Below, piece after piece: positions 31,284-40,284 of a DNA stretch of 64,000 nt. This stretch comes from Muribaculaceae bacterium. GTDB taxonomy: Bacteria > Bacteroidota > Bacteroidia > Bacteroidales > Muribaculaceae. The notes under the pieces were generated by a model. The model was not told the origin of the DNA, did no database searches, and saw only the letters and a program-made list of their open reading frames with translations. The DNA lies in contig JAFYNZ010000061.1 in assembly GCA_017547845.1 (NCBI GenBank), positions 19,455 through 83,454 on the forward strand, read 5' to 3'. The translations under genes and the position numbers were made by a program. The first letter of the stretch is position 1. Each line of letters starts with the position of its first letter.

Positions 31284-33176
31284 TTAGAGTACTGCTTTTA
31301 CAACGCAAGTTTCATTGCCTTGACGTACCTTTACGATAGCAAAGCCACTGAGATGGTTGAGATCAATCTGGGTATTATCTGATGGAATATTACTCATAGA
31401 CTCAAGCACACGACCATCTATAGAGACAACCTCTACTGAATATGGAGCATCAGCATCAGCAAGAGACACCTTGCATAGACCATTCGCGACATAAGCATTA
31501 AGAGAAGAATCCTTCACATCTGCTACACACTCAATAGAGGTGGTAGCATCTGAAAGATCAATTTTAGCCGCATTAAGTATTTCCGCAGTCTTCGTATTCA
31601 TAACATACACCACTACCGAGATATTGTCTCTATCAATAACATTGTCTGATATAGCCAACTCGTAGTCGAATGAATAACTATCACCATTAGAAATGGTCGA
31701 ACCAAAACTTGACACGCCCGTTTTAGAAAGAGAGCCTTCTCGTGACACATTTTCATAATACATCATGCTTGCAGGCACTGTCGATGGCATGTAATAAAAC
31801 TCTCCGCTGAGCGTATTAAAGTTACAGTTGTTTACCTGATTATATCCGGTATTGTTTGCATTATACACTTTATTTTCATAGATAGCATAGCACATACGAT
31901 AAATATCGTCGGCATTGTTGTAATCCTTTGCAAACTCGACATCAGCATGAATCTTCACCATATCACCATCTTTCTCTGCTGAAGCATTAAGACCGACATA
32001 TGTAGGACGCTTAGCAATCTCATAGAACGGTTCATAATTGAATTTACCAGACTTCTTAAACTCTGTTGCACCCATGACGCCATCATCGTCAATACGATTG
32101 ATAATAATCAATGGCACTTGTGTTAACCAACGAGCGACACCATGCTGATAGTTGCATTCAAGTACGTCACGAATATGAACGCTGACATAAATCAACTCAT
32201 CTTTGTATCTGTTTTTAAGGAAATGAGCATACACTGTACCATCAGGACAACTATTACACCATGTACCTGTACCCTTCTCTACAAGCATTGTACGCTTGAA
32301 ATATGAGCAGATGACGTAGTCGGAAACAAAATCAACGAGCGTACCATCTTCTAATTCGCCGGAGATAGTGTATTCAGTATTCTTTCCGACCTCTACAGGC
32401 ACATCGAAACTATACTCTATCCTATCGTTGATAGCAAATACTTCATCGACTGCTGATCGGAGTGTCTGCTCACCGGTACCATCATCAAATTTCACAGTAG
32501 CAACGATATTTTTGAAATCGTATGTCTTACCGGCATTAATGACCGAACCATTGACATTTACTGTGCCGACATTGCCACAGAAACGCTCTGTCTTATCATC
32601 GACAAGAAGTTTCTCGTCATTTATTTCTCCAATTGCAATATTATCTACTGCAAGAATGAATTTGTTGGTGCTATTGCATACGAAAGCGACATAGATAGTC
32701 TGACCATTATATGCTGCAAGAGATTCAAGATGAGTGTTCCATACATCAGACTCAGCATTAATGGTAGCAATCTCGGTGAACGATTCTACATTTGTGTCAG
32801 TCGTTGAAACCATCACTTTATAAGACTCCTTCATGTGTTTATATATAGAAACAGCGTCCCAACGCAAATAAGCATTCGCAGACTTAATTTCCACGCCTTC
32901 GGTAATCAACCAATTGTCTTGCGCTGTTTCATCGCCGGTCTGCGACATACTGAGAGCGGAGTAACCGTTTTCGTGTGTTCTACCAACAATCCAACCATCT
33001 GTGCCTGATACATTTTTGTAGCACTCGGCAAGGAGTGTTGTTCCGTCATTGTCATAAGTCTTAAAGGTCTTAGGCATACCTTTGTCAAAATCCTGGCTCC
33101 AAAAATCTGAAGCACAAACATTAGCCACGCCTATGAGCGAAGTCAATGCAATAATAGATAACTGTTTGATATTCAT
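31284..33176 (-). CDS. Secreted Omp28-like protein with adhesin-like domain and type IX-like tail
   Basis: The 630-residue protein has a signal peptide (about 1-22, ending NVCA). A jelly-roll domain of the cleaved-adhesin or choice-of-anchor J type follows (about 24-185; FWSQDFDKGMPKTFKTYDNDG, DNWLITEGVEI, FILAVDNIAIG). A thioredoxin-like Omp28 domain begins near 290 with the motif TWCNSCPDG (Cys307, Cys310). The last 70 residues resemble a type IX sorting domain (YSVEVVSIDGRVLES and LSGFAIVKVRQG). It is probably a surface or secreted protein with a possible disulfide role. I chose the ATG at 33176, because the longer frame begins in the promoter leader and lacks a good signal peptide. Confidence 0.82.
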   Translation of the reverse strand: MNIKQLSIIALTSLIGVANVCASDFWSQDFDKGMPKTFKTYDNDGTTLLAECYKNVSGTDGWIVGRTHENGYSALSMSQTGDETAQDNWLITEGVEIKSANAYLRWDAVSIYKHMKESYKVMVSTTDTNVESFTEIATINAESDVWNTHLESLAAYNGQTIYVAFVCNSTNKFILAVDNIAIGEINDEKLLVDDKTERFCGNVGTVNVNGSVINAGKTYDFKNIVATVKFDDGTGEQTLRSAVDEVFAINDRIEYSFDVPVEVGKNTEYTISGELEDGTLVDFVSDYVICSYFKRTMLVEKGTGTWCNSCPDGTVYAHFLKNRYKDELIYVSVHIRDVLECNYQHGVARWLTQVPLIIINRIDDDGVMGATEFKKSGKFNYEPFYEIAKRPTYVGLNASAEKDGDMVKIHADVEFAKDYNNADDIYRMCYAIYENKVYNANNTGYNQVNNCNFNTLSGEFYYMPSTVPASMMYYENVSREGSLSKTGVSSFGSTISNGDSYSFDYELAISDNVIDRDNISVVVYVMNTKTAEILNAAKIDLSDATTSIECVADVKDSSLNAYVANGLCKVSLADADAPYSVEVVSIDGRVLESMSNIPSDNTQIDLNHLSGFAIVKVRQGNETCVVKAVL

Positions 33177-33211
33177 TGTTTTGGTTTTATATAATCGTGT
33201 CTTAATCACCA

Positions 33212-33243
33212 CAAAATTAATGATTTAAATTAATACTTGCAAA
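33212..33243 (-). promoter_or_regulatory. Promoter of the Omp28-like gene
   Basis: On the minus strand TTTG at 33243-33240, a 20-bp spacer, then TAATTTTG at 33219-33212: a full consensus match, 36 bp before the chosen ATG. Confidence 0.85.
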
Positions 33244-33338
33244 CATAGCACTGCTTCACAAGGGAGCGTCAAGAAACACAAAATAGTTAAAAACATCAAA
33301 TATCTAAGCAATAAGATTATTAATCGGACAAAAATGCG

Positions 33339-33346
33339 TATCTTTG
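33339..33346 (+). promoter_or_regulatory. Promoter -7 box of asd
   Basis: TATCTTTG at 33339-33346, 46 bp before the ATG at 33392. The longer frame that starts at 33344 lies inside this box and is therefore not used. Confidence 0.75.
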
Positions 33347-33391
33347 TACTCGAATTTTAACACAACTATAACATTAAATTTTTTAGTCTAT

Positions 33392-34405
33392 ATGAAAATA
33401 GCAATAGTTGGCGCAAGTGGTGCTGTCGGACAAGAGTTCCTCCGAGTGCTCGATGAGCAGAATTTCCCTATCGACGAACTACTTCTTTTCGGTTCAAGTC
33501 GAAGCGCAGGTAAAGAATACGAATTCCGTGGAAAGAAATATACAGTCAAAGAGTTGAAGCATAATGACGACTTCAAAGGCGTCGACATCGCATTCACCTC
33601 TGCAGGTGGCGACACATCTAAAGAGTTTGCTGAGACTATCACAAAGCATGGCGCAATCATGATTGACAACTCTTCAGCCTTCCGCATGGATGCAGATGTG
33701 CCTTTGGTAGTGCCTGAAGTCAATGGTGAAGATGCCCTCACTCGTCCTCGCAACATCATTGGCAACCCTAACTGCACGACTATTCAGATGGTGGTGGCTC
33801 TGAATCCAATCCACAAATTATCCCCTATCCGTCGCGTACACGTAGCGACTTATCAGGCTGCAAGTGGTGCCGGTGCAAGTGCTATGGCTGAGTTGGCTAA
33901 GCAATACGAGCAGATTATCAACGGCGAAGAGCCTACAGTAGAAAAGTTCTCAGCTCAATTGGCCTACAACCTCATCCCTCAAGTAGATGTATTTATGGAC
34001 AACGGCTACACAAAGGAAGAGATGAAGATGTTTAACGAAACCAAGAAGATTATGCATTCCGACGACATCGCAGTATCGTCAATGTGTGTCAGAGTTCCTG
34101 TGCTTCGTGCCCATAGCGAAGCTATCTGGGTAGAAACAGAGAGCCCTATCAGCATAGAAGATGCTCGCAAAGCATTTGAGCAAGCTCCGGGTCTGGTCGT
34201 GATGGATAATCCGGCTGAAAAGGAATACCCTATGCCTCTTGATATAGCAGGCAAAGACCCTGTATATGTCGGTCGTCTTCGCAAGGACCTTTGCAACGAA
34301 CGTGGATTGACATTCTGGGTGGTCGGTGACCAAATCAAGAAGGGGGCAGCCTTGAACGCCGTACAGATTGCTCAGTATCTTCTCAAACACGAATTCAACC
34401 GATAA
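33392..34405 (+). CDS. asd: Aspartate-semialdehyde dehydrogenase
   Basis: The 337-residue enzyme reduces aspartyl phosphate, the product of LysC, to aspartate semialdehyde, the branch point to lysine/diaminopimelate and threonine/methionine. The NADP-binding N-terminus is [18 protein letters not shown]. The catalytic cysteine lies in [17 protein letters not shown], and substrate-binding and His-containing segments in [12 protein letters not shown] and [14 protein letters not shown]. Length fits the Gram-positive-like type. The start at 33392 is fixed by the promoter. It has its own terminator at 34437 and is unlinked to lysC (12374). Confidence 0.96.
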   Translation: MKIAIVGASGAVGQEFLRVLDEQNFPIDELLLFGSSRSAGKEYEFRGKKYTVKELKHNDDFKGVDIAFTSAGGDTSKEFAETITKHGAIMIDNSSAFRMDADVPLVVPEVNGEDALTRPRNIIGNPNCTTIQMVVALNPIHKLSPIRRVHVATYQAASGAGASAMAELAKQYEQIINGEEPTVEKFSAQLAYNLIPQVDVFMDNGYTKEEMKMFNETKKIMHSDDIAVSSMCVRVPVLRAHSEAIWVETESPISIEDARKAFEQAPGLVVMDNPAEKEYPMPLDIAGKDPVYVGRLRKDLCNERGLTFWVVGDQIKKGAALNAVQIAQYLLKHEFNR

Positions 34406-34436
34406 TATAAAGCCTTATCAAAGGACCATAAACGAT

Positions 34437-34475
34437 AAATCACTCTATGTCGCTCAAGATATGGAGTGATTTTTT
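34437..34475 (+). terminator. Terminator after asd
   Basis: ATCACTC (34439-34445) pairs with GAGTGAT (34464-34470), followed by TTTTT. Confidence 0.8.
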
Positions 34476-34535
34476 AGCAAACACACAAAAGCATAGAAGA
34501 AAAGCACGCAAACATTGGTTTAAAGCGTTCCAATA

Positions 34536-34572
34536 TAAGAACAGAGGATGCCTCGCCTTTGAGACATCCTCT
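34536..34572 (-). terminator. Terminator of the outer membrane barrel gene
   Basis: On the minus strand AGAGGATG (34572-34565) pairs with CATCCTCT (34550-34543). Only a weak T-rich tail follows. Confidence 0.6.
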
Positions 34573-34601
34573 AATATTGTGTTATGAATCAAGCAGATAC
34601 A

Positions 34602-37055
34602 TTATTGCATACCTTCGAATTCTGAATCATTCATCATCTCTTGTTGCATCATTTGTGGCTTTGGTTGCTTTGGTTTCATATTACCAAATGAGTATTTGAT
34701 AGTGAAACGTACGTTTGTTCCTCCATGCCAACGCTGAGTCTCTTGCTCATAGTTAGGACCGATAGTTGTGCGGTGCATTTTGCGAGAGTTGAAGATGTCA
34801 CGACAGTTGATTGCAAACGACCAGTTGCCGAGAGATTTGCGGAGACCGGCATCTACGCTCCAACCCGGCTCGCGTGTACCTTGAGCAGAAATCATACGAG
34901 AGTTGTAGCGACCTGTCGCTTGGAATGAGATATCCCATGGAAGACGTACGCTTGCCATGCATCTAACGTCCCAGGCAAGGCTATTTTGCTTCTTACCTGA
35001 CACAGGGATAATCTGTCCATCATGGTCAAAGTCGATCTTCCAAGCATCGAGTTGATAGTAGTAAATATTACCTGTTGTAGTGAGGTCGAGTCGATTGCGG
35101 AAGAGAGAGTTCTTGACAACGATTTCTGCACCGGTAGAGAGTGAGTTGCCGGTGTTGGCAGTAGTTGTATACATAATGCCATCTTTAGCAATGTAGCTGA
35201 TTCGCTCCATGACGTCTTCGGTAGTGCGAAGGTAACCCGAGAAGCTAAGCATGTGGGATGTAAAGGTCTTGATATAGTTGAGTTCAAATGCGTTTGAGTA
35301 TTGTGGTTGAAGCTCTTCGTTACCATATGAGATATTGGTAGGGTCAGAGATATTTCTGAATGTATTGAGCTGACCACCCCATGGGCGACGGATACGACGT
35401 GTAAAGTTTACTTGAAGTTCGTTGTTCTTAGGGAGCGACCATGAAACATATGCAGATGGGAAAAGGGCGAAGTCGCTGCGTTTGTAAGGAGTGACATCCT
35501 CAGGTTTCTGCTCGTAACCAAGGGATTGAGCTTTAATCTGCCAAGACTCTGCACGCAGACCTGCTGAGAATGAGAACGCTTTGACCTTACCGCCAAGCGT
35601 TGCGTAAAGGGCTGATATATTATTGTCATATTTAAATCTATTATATAGCATAGGATTGATGACCATATCATCGACGTTAGTACCTTCGTAGGTAGTCACA
35701 GGTGTATTTTCGTGAGAATAACGACCATCGTAACCGGCTTCAAGTTTGAGCCAATCTGTAAGATGATTGGTATAGTCAAGCTTAGCTTCCCATGATGATG
35801 AGTTCATCTCTTGCTCCTGCTCTTGATAGATATTGACAGTCGAAAGATCAGCAAATTCTTGGTCTTGGTCATAACTACTCCAGCGAGGACCATTCCAATT
35901 GTTATAGCCTACCATGAGGTCAAGAGTGTGGGTGTCGCTCCATTTGTGGAGGTAGCCAAACTCACCGTGCAGACCATGCATGTAGTTTTTATTAGACGAC
36001 TTGTTGACGTTGCTAATCCATTGATTTTCGACGTCAGACGTATAAGTAGTTGTAGAGCTACCCCATGGGTGACCTCTCATTATGAATGCGTTAGCATAGA
36101 TATCATCGCTTCCGGTGACGTGATATGTTGCACCAAGTCGAGCGAAGATATTATTACCATGATTGCGAGAAGTAGATTCCGATTTAAGGAATGTGCCGTC
36201 ATCGTATTCACGATAAGAAGATGCACCTCCCTTGTTGTGGCGTATTCTGAAGCCTACACTTGCATAGGTGTCCCATTTATGGTTGTTATAATTGAAGTTA
36301 ACCCCGGCATTGCCACCACCTTGAGTATTAGCACTGATTTCCGCACTACCAAAGTATCCACCGCGACGGTCCTTCTTGAGCACGATATTGATGATACCGG
36401 CTGTGCCTTCAGGACTGTATTTAGCTGAAGGATTGGTAATTACTTCGATACGCTCGATAGTGTCACCCGGAATTTGTTCAAGGATTTGAGCACGGTTGTC
36501 GGCTGTCAGACCTGATTCTTTACCATTAATCCAAACTGTCACTGACGAATTACCACGGAGTGAAACCTCACCTTCCTGGTCAACCTCTACAGAAGGAATT
36601 GATTCGAGCAATTCACTTGCTGAAGCACCTGCAGCGGCGATATTGGCATCGACTGTAAAGACACGACGATCGAGTTCAAATCGCATCTGCGACTGCATAC
36701 CGGTCACAACGACTTCCTCGAGCATCTTTGTGTCATCAGCGAGGTGGACTTCACCGATATTGACAATTCCGTTATTGATAGTGACATCGCGTTCTTGTGG
36801 GATATTACCGAGGTTGGAAATACGAACTATGTATTTGCCATTAGGCACTTTGGGAAGTGTGAACTGACCATTTTCGTCAGTGTTTGTGCCATAAGTGGTC
36901 GGTTTACCTGTGCGAACATCGATAAGTTGCACCATAGCAAAATCGATAGCTTCGCCAGACTCTTTATTGCTTACATGTCCTGTGATGGTGCCATCAGCAA
37001 AAACTAATGTGGCACCAAATAAAATTGCTGCCACAGAGCTTATGATTTTTTTCAT
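34602..37055 (-). CDS. TonB-dependent receptor-like outer membrane barrel protein
   Basis: The 817-residue protein has a signal peptide (about 1-20, ending LVFA). A carboxypeptidase-regulatory-like domain follows (about 22-110; GTITGHVSNKESGEAIDFAMVQLID), then a plug domain (about 112-230; LEEVVVTGMQSQMRFELDRRVFTVDAN, SLRGNSSVTVWINGKES, IINIVLKK). A large barrel of the outer-membrane beta-barrel-3 type fills the rest. The FALFPSAYVSW and RRIRRPWGGQLNTFRNISDPTNISYGNEEL blocks are typical of that group. It is not a SusC and has no SusD partner. The Met/Gln/Pro-rich tail (PKQPKPQMMQQEMMNDSE) is unusual and could bind metal or simply be a flexible end. The substrate is unknown. It lies 72 bp downstream of the DUF975 gene. 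Confidence 0.9.
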   Translation of the reverse strand: MKKIISSVAAILFGATLVFADGTITGHVSNKESGEAIDFAMVQLIDVRTGKPTTYGTNTDENGQFTLPKVPNGKYIVRISNLGNIPQERDVTINNGIVNIGEVHLADDTKMLEEVVVTGMQSQMRFELDRRVFTVDANIAAAGASASELLESIPSVEVDQEGEVSLRGNSSVTVWINGKESGLTADNRAQILEQIPGDTIERIEVITNPSAKYSPEGTAGIINIVLKKDRRGGYFGSAEISANTQGGGNAGVNFNYNNHKWDTYASVGFRIRHNKGGASSYREYDDGTFLKSESTSRNHGNNIFARLGATYHVTGSDDIYANAFIMRGHPWGSSTTTYTSDVENQWISNVNKSSNKNYMHGLHGEFGYLHKWSDTHTLDLMVGYNNWNGPRWSSYDQDQEFADLSTVNIYQEQEQEMNSSSWEAKLDYTNHLTDWLKLEAGYDGRYSHENTPVTTYEGTNVDDMVINPMLYNRFKYDNNISALYATLGGKVKAFSFSAGLRAESWQIKAQSLGYEQKPEDVTPYKRSDFALFPSAYVSWSLPKNNELQVNFTRRIRRPWGGQLNTFRNISDPTNISYGNEELQPQYSNAFELNYIKTFTSHMLSFSGYLRTTEDVMERISYIAKDGIMYTTTANTGNSLSTGAEIVVKNSLFRNRLDLTTTGNIYYYQLDAWKIDFDHDGQIIPVSGKKQNSLAWDVRCMASVRLPWDISFQATGRYNSRMISAQGTREPGWSVDAGLRKSLGNWSFAINCRDIFNSRKMHRTTIGPNYEQETQRWHGGTNVRFTIKYSFGNMKPKQPKPQMMQQEMMNDSEFEGMQ

Positions 37056-37085
37056 TTTAATTTATTGCGTACTTTGTGAGTTTAC

Positions 37086-37104
37086 TCTATCGTAGACCGA
37101 TAGA
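37086..37104. repeat. 7-bp inverted repeat between the DUF975 gene and the barrel gene
   Basis: TCTATCG (37086-37092) and CGATAGA (37098-37104) are perfect inverted repeats with a 5-nt loop, 31 bp before the barrel gene start on the minus strand. No T tract follows on that strand. It may be an operator or an mRNA hairpin. Confidence 0.5.
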
Positions 37105-37127
37105 AATACAAAAGGTTTAATCGCAGA

Positions 37128-37724
37128 TTATTTTTCTAAAAACACCGGAGATTGAGGATTAGATGTTGCATCATTAGCACCATTAACCAATGCACGATAG
37201 TAATGCCACTTCGCTCTCTCAAAATAAGGATTTACTACAAACGAGGCAAGTCCGAATGTAAGAACACAAATCAAAAACCAACCAATAAATCTGCAGCAGA
37301 AAAGGAAATAATCAGTCTTGTGACCTTTCATCATCTGCCAACTCTTTTTGAGAGCATCTAAGCCTGAAATATTTGGGTCATCGACCATAATAAAGAATGT
37401 CATGCTTAATCCGAGGGCTGCTATGATGCCCGGCACTACAAGCAAGTAAAATCCTATACAAATGATTAGCAAGTATAGCAAACCAGCTACCATTGTTTCA
37501 ACAAAGCGATTGAATCCTGAGACCAATGGTTCAAGATCGGTATTTTCAGTGTCTATTGTCTGACGAATATAGTCGGCATAACCATATGCAAGTGGACCTG
37601 TGAATATCAAAAAAGACTGAGTAACAGAGTTGAGTAATGAGTATAAAAGGGTTGCTACTGACGACATTAGCCACACCTTTGAGAAATTCTGCTTAGCTAA
37701 AGCTATAAAGTGCGAGTGGTTCAT
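37128..37724 (-). CDS. DUF975-family integral membrane protein
   Basis: The 198-residue protein has four or more hydrophobic helices (about 18-45, 72-108 and 140-165). The pattern FTGPLAYGYADYIRQ, VPGIIAALGLSMTFFIMVDDPNISGLDALKKSWQMMKGHK and a final region with FVVNPYFERAKWHYYRAL is characteristic of DUF975. The phrase DALKKSWQMMKGHK recurs across such membrane proteins. The function is unknown. It is transcribed from its own promoter and probably continues into the outer membrane barrel gene. Confidence 0.83.
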   Translation of the reverse strand: MNHSHFIALAKQNFSKVWLMSSVATLLYSLLNSVTQSFLIFTGPLAYGYADYIRQTIDTENTDLEPLVSGFNRFVETMVAGLLYLLIICIGFYLLVVPGIIAALGLSMTFFIMVDDPNISGLDALKKSWQMMKGHKTDYFLFCCRFIGWFLICVLTFGLASFVVNPYFERAKWHYYRALVNGANDATSNPQSPVFLEK

Positions 37725-37748
37725 AATAGTGAATATTTAATTAGGGTG

Positions 37749-37780
37749 TAAAATTAGTGCTTTTTTCGATATTGTCCAAA
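37749..37780 (-). promoter_or_regulatory. Promoter of the DUF975 gene
   Basis: On the minus strand TTTG at 37780-37777, a 20-bp spacer, then TAATTTTA at 37756-37749, one base off the -7 consensus. Confidence 0.65.
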
Positions 37781-37828
37781 TATTCAGTTAATAATGTATG
37801 CGACTACTAAAATAATTAGGTCGAAATA

Positions 37829-37841
37829 GCTAAAGTTTAGC
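37829..37841. repeat. Perfect palindrome upstream of the OPT gene
   Basis: GCTAAA-G-TTTAGC at 37829-37841, 90 bp before the OPT start. No standard promoter was recognised for that gene. The palindrome could be an operator, but 13 bp in AT-rich DNA can occur by chance. Confidence 0.3.
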
Positions 37842-37930
37842 AAAAATTGCTTAAATTCGCCCTTAAATTCATATTTGAAATTTTTTAGTGTTAAAATAGG
37901 AGAATTATTAACTAATCTAAACAATACTGT

Positions 37931-39907
37931 ATGAAAGAAACAGAAGAAATGCAACAGGGTACAGGATTGCCGGAAAACGCTTTTCGTGAGCTTGGAAAGG
38001 ACGAGAAGTACACGCCGGTGATGCATCCTGAGAGAGCACAGGAGGAGGTGACTCCTTATTCTGTGATTACGGGTCTTATTATGGCCATCGTGTTCAGTGC
38101 AGCAGCTGCTTACCTCGGTCTTAAGGTGGGTCAAGTGTTTGAAGCTGCAATTCCTATTGCCATCATCGCAGTCGGTTTGTCCGGTGCGTTGAAGAAAAAG
38201 AATCCACTCGGACAGAACATCATCATTCAATCAATCGGTGCATGTTCGGGCGTGATTGTAGCAGGTGCTATCTTTACACTTCCTGCTTTGTACATCTTAG
38301 AGGCTAAGTATCCTGATATTACAGTTCAGTTCTATCAGATTTTCCTAAGCTCGCTCTTCGGTGGTATTCTTGGTATCTTGTTCTTTATCCCATTCCGTAA
38401 GTATTTCGTAAAGGATATGCACGGTAAGTATCCTTTCCCTGAAGCGACAGCTACTACTCAGGTGCTTATCAGCTCAGTTGCAAGCGGTAAGGAGAATAGC
38501 GGACAAGCTAAGACACTCATCATCGCGTCGCTCATCGGTGGTCTTTACGACTACATTGTGGCAACATTCGGATGGTGGGCAGAAACTATCACAACTACTG
38601 CAGCATCATGGGGTACTGCGTTGGCAGAAAAGACTAAACTCGTGCTTAGCTGCAACACAGGCGCTGCATTGCTCGGTCTTGGTTACATCGTCGGCTTGAA
38701 ATATGCGTTCATCATCTTTGCCGGCTCTATCTTCGTATGGTGGATTGTAATTCCATTGCTTGGCACTTACGGCTCACCAGAAATCGCATCGCTCAGCTCA
38801 GCACAAATTTTTGCTGACCACGCTCGTTTGATTGGTATCGGTGGTATCGCAATGGCAGGTGTGATTGGTATCGTTAAGTCATGGCCTATCATCGCGCAAG
38901 CAGTAGGTCTTGCAAGCCGTGAGTTGAAGGGCAAAGCATCGGGTGCAAAAGAAATCCGTTGGCAACTCGACCTCTCAATGAAGTTTGTCGTGACATGCAT
39001 CATCATCGCATTGGTGGCAGTCTTCATCTTCTTCTACTTCGGTGTAATCAACACTCTTTGGCAAGCATTCATCGCATGGCTCGTAGTAACTGTTATCGCA
39101 TTCTTGTTTACAACAGTAGCAGCTAACGCTATCGCTATCGTGGGCTCAAACCCTGTGTCAGGCATGACATTGATGACACTCATCATCGCATCAGCTATCT
39201 TCGTAGGTATCGGTCTTAGCGGCACATCAGGTATCGTGGCATCGATGGTCATCGGTGGTGTAGTATGTACTGCTCTCTCTATGGCAGGTGGCTTCGTGAC
39301 TGACCTCAAGGTCGGCTACTGGCTCGGTTCTACTCCTAAGAAGCAAGAGACATGGAAATTCCTCGGTACAATCGCTTCTGCAGCGACAGTGGGTGGTGTA
39401 ATCCTTGTCCTCAACCAAGTTTATGGTTTCGACCCAAGCAACCCTGACGCACTCGTAGCTCCACAAGCTAACGCAATGGCTAAGGTGATTGAGCCTCTCA
39501 TGATGGGTGGCGACACACCTTGGATTCTCTACATGGTAGGTGCTATCCTTGCACTCATTCTCAACTGGCTCGGCGTGCCTGCATTGGCATTCTGCCTTGG
39601 TATGTTCATTCCATTGCACCTCAACACTCCAATGCTTGTCGGTGGTGCTGTCGCTTATTTCGTAGGTAATAGCTCTAAGGACAAGGCGATCAACGATGCT
39701 CGTCGCGATCGTGGTACACTCATCGCTTCGGGTCTCATCGCCGGTGGTGCTTTGTTTGGTGTATTCGCAGCGATTACGAAATTTGCAGGTTTCGAATATG
39801 TCAACCCACTCTCAGCAGGCACATCACAAGTGCTTGGTATCGTGGCTTACGCTCTCTTGATCACATACTTCATGTGGGATTCAAGACGTGCTAAAGCGTT
39901 GAAATAA
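37931..39907 (+). CDS. OPT-family transporter
   Basis: The 658-residue protein is a many-helix membrane transporter of the oligopeptide transporter superfamily. The segment TPYSVITGLIMAIVFSAAAAYLGLKVGQVFEAAIPIAIIAVG at about 41-82 and HGKYPFPEATATTQVL near 164-178 are OPT hallmarks. FLGMFIP-like and NSSKDKAINDARRDRGTLIASGLIAGGALFGV blocks lie in the C-terminal half. Bacterial OPT proteins import small peptides or metal chelates, and the substrate here is not known. It stands alone with a terminator at 39933. No consensus promoter was found upstream. Confidence 0.9.
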   Translation: MKETEEMQQGTGLPENAFRELGKDEKYTPVMHPERAQEEVTPYSVITGLIMAIVFSAAAAYLGLKVGQVFEAAIPIAIIAVGLSGALKKKNPLGQNIIIQSIGACSGVIVAGAIFTLPALYILEAKYPDITVQFYQIFLSSLFGGILGILFFIPFRKYFVKDMHGKYPFPEATATTQVLISSVASGKENSGQAKTLIIASLIGGLYDYIVATFGWWAETITTTAASWGTALAEKTKLVLSCNTGAALLGLGYIVGLKYAFIIFAGSIFVWWIVIPLLGTYGSPEIASLSSAQIFADHARLIGIGGIAMAGVIGIVKSWPIIAQAVGLASRELKGKASGAKEIRWQLDLSMKFVVTCIIIALVAVFIFFYFGVINTLWQAFIAWLVVTVIAFLFTTVAANAIAIVGSNPVSGMTLMTLIIASAIFVGIGLSGTSGIVASMVIGGVVCTALSMAGGFVTDLKVGYWLGSTPKKQETWKFLGTIASAATVGGVILVLNQVYGFDPSNPDALVAPQANAMAKVIEPLMMGGDTPWILYMVGAILALILNWLGVPALAFCLGMFIPLHLNTPMLVGGAVAYFVGNSSKDKAINDARRDRGTLIASGLIAGGALFGVFAAITKFAGFEYVNPLSAGTSQVLGIVAYALLITYFMWDSRRAKALK

Positions 39908-39932
39908 TAAGACTTATAGCATTCAATAACTT

Positions 39933-39967
39933 GATGGGCGGTAACATGGTTTATCGCCCATCTTCTT
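39933..39967 (+). terminator. Terminator after the OPT gene
   Basis: GATGGGCG (39933-39940) and CGCCCATC (39955-39962) form the stem; TTCTTA follows. Confidence 0.75.
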
Positions 39968-40159
39968 ATATATACGTCAAAATCGATCCGACAACACGCC
40001 TCCGCCATCAAGAAATGGAGGCAATAGCAATTTAGTCGCCGGAGATAATTATAGTGCCTATAATAGCAATAGTAATTATAATAGGGGTAGTGATTAGAGC
40101 AGTTTTAGAGCGTATCCGGCCAATTATATCTATCGTATCTACAACATTGAGAGGAGAAG

Positions 40160-40200
40160 CAATAAAGAAAATGCCACTCGGCCATTGAGACGGAGTGACA
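40160..40200 (-). terminator. Terminator of the Na/Pi cotransporter gene
   Basis: On the minus strand TGTCACTC (40200-40193) pairs with GAGTGGCA (40179-40172, one G-T pair), followed by TTTTCTTTATT. Confidence 0.7.
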
Positions 40201-40284
40201 CTCTTATCAATTGATTGACTTTATTGTCGAGGTATATTATCTATAAGTCAGAAAAGATATATTGATATATTTCGCTAAGAACTA

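Larger units (their letters stand above)
39908..40284. other. 377-bp convergent intergenic region
   Basis: No gene is seen. It holds the terminators of the OPT gene (39933-39967) and, on the other strand, of the Na/Pi gene (40160-40200). Between them is AT-rich sequence with short hairpins and two words that recur in other intergenic regions: AGTGCCTATAATAGC at 40053-40067 and a 17-mer at 40126-40142. Confidence 0.65.

Noticed and set aside
33344-33391. Longer N-terminus for Asd
   Set aside because: The upstream start lies within the -7 box, and the NADP-binding motif normally begins right after the first Met.
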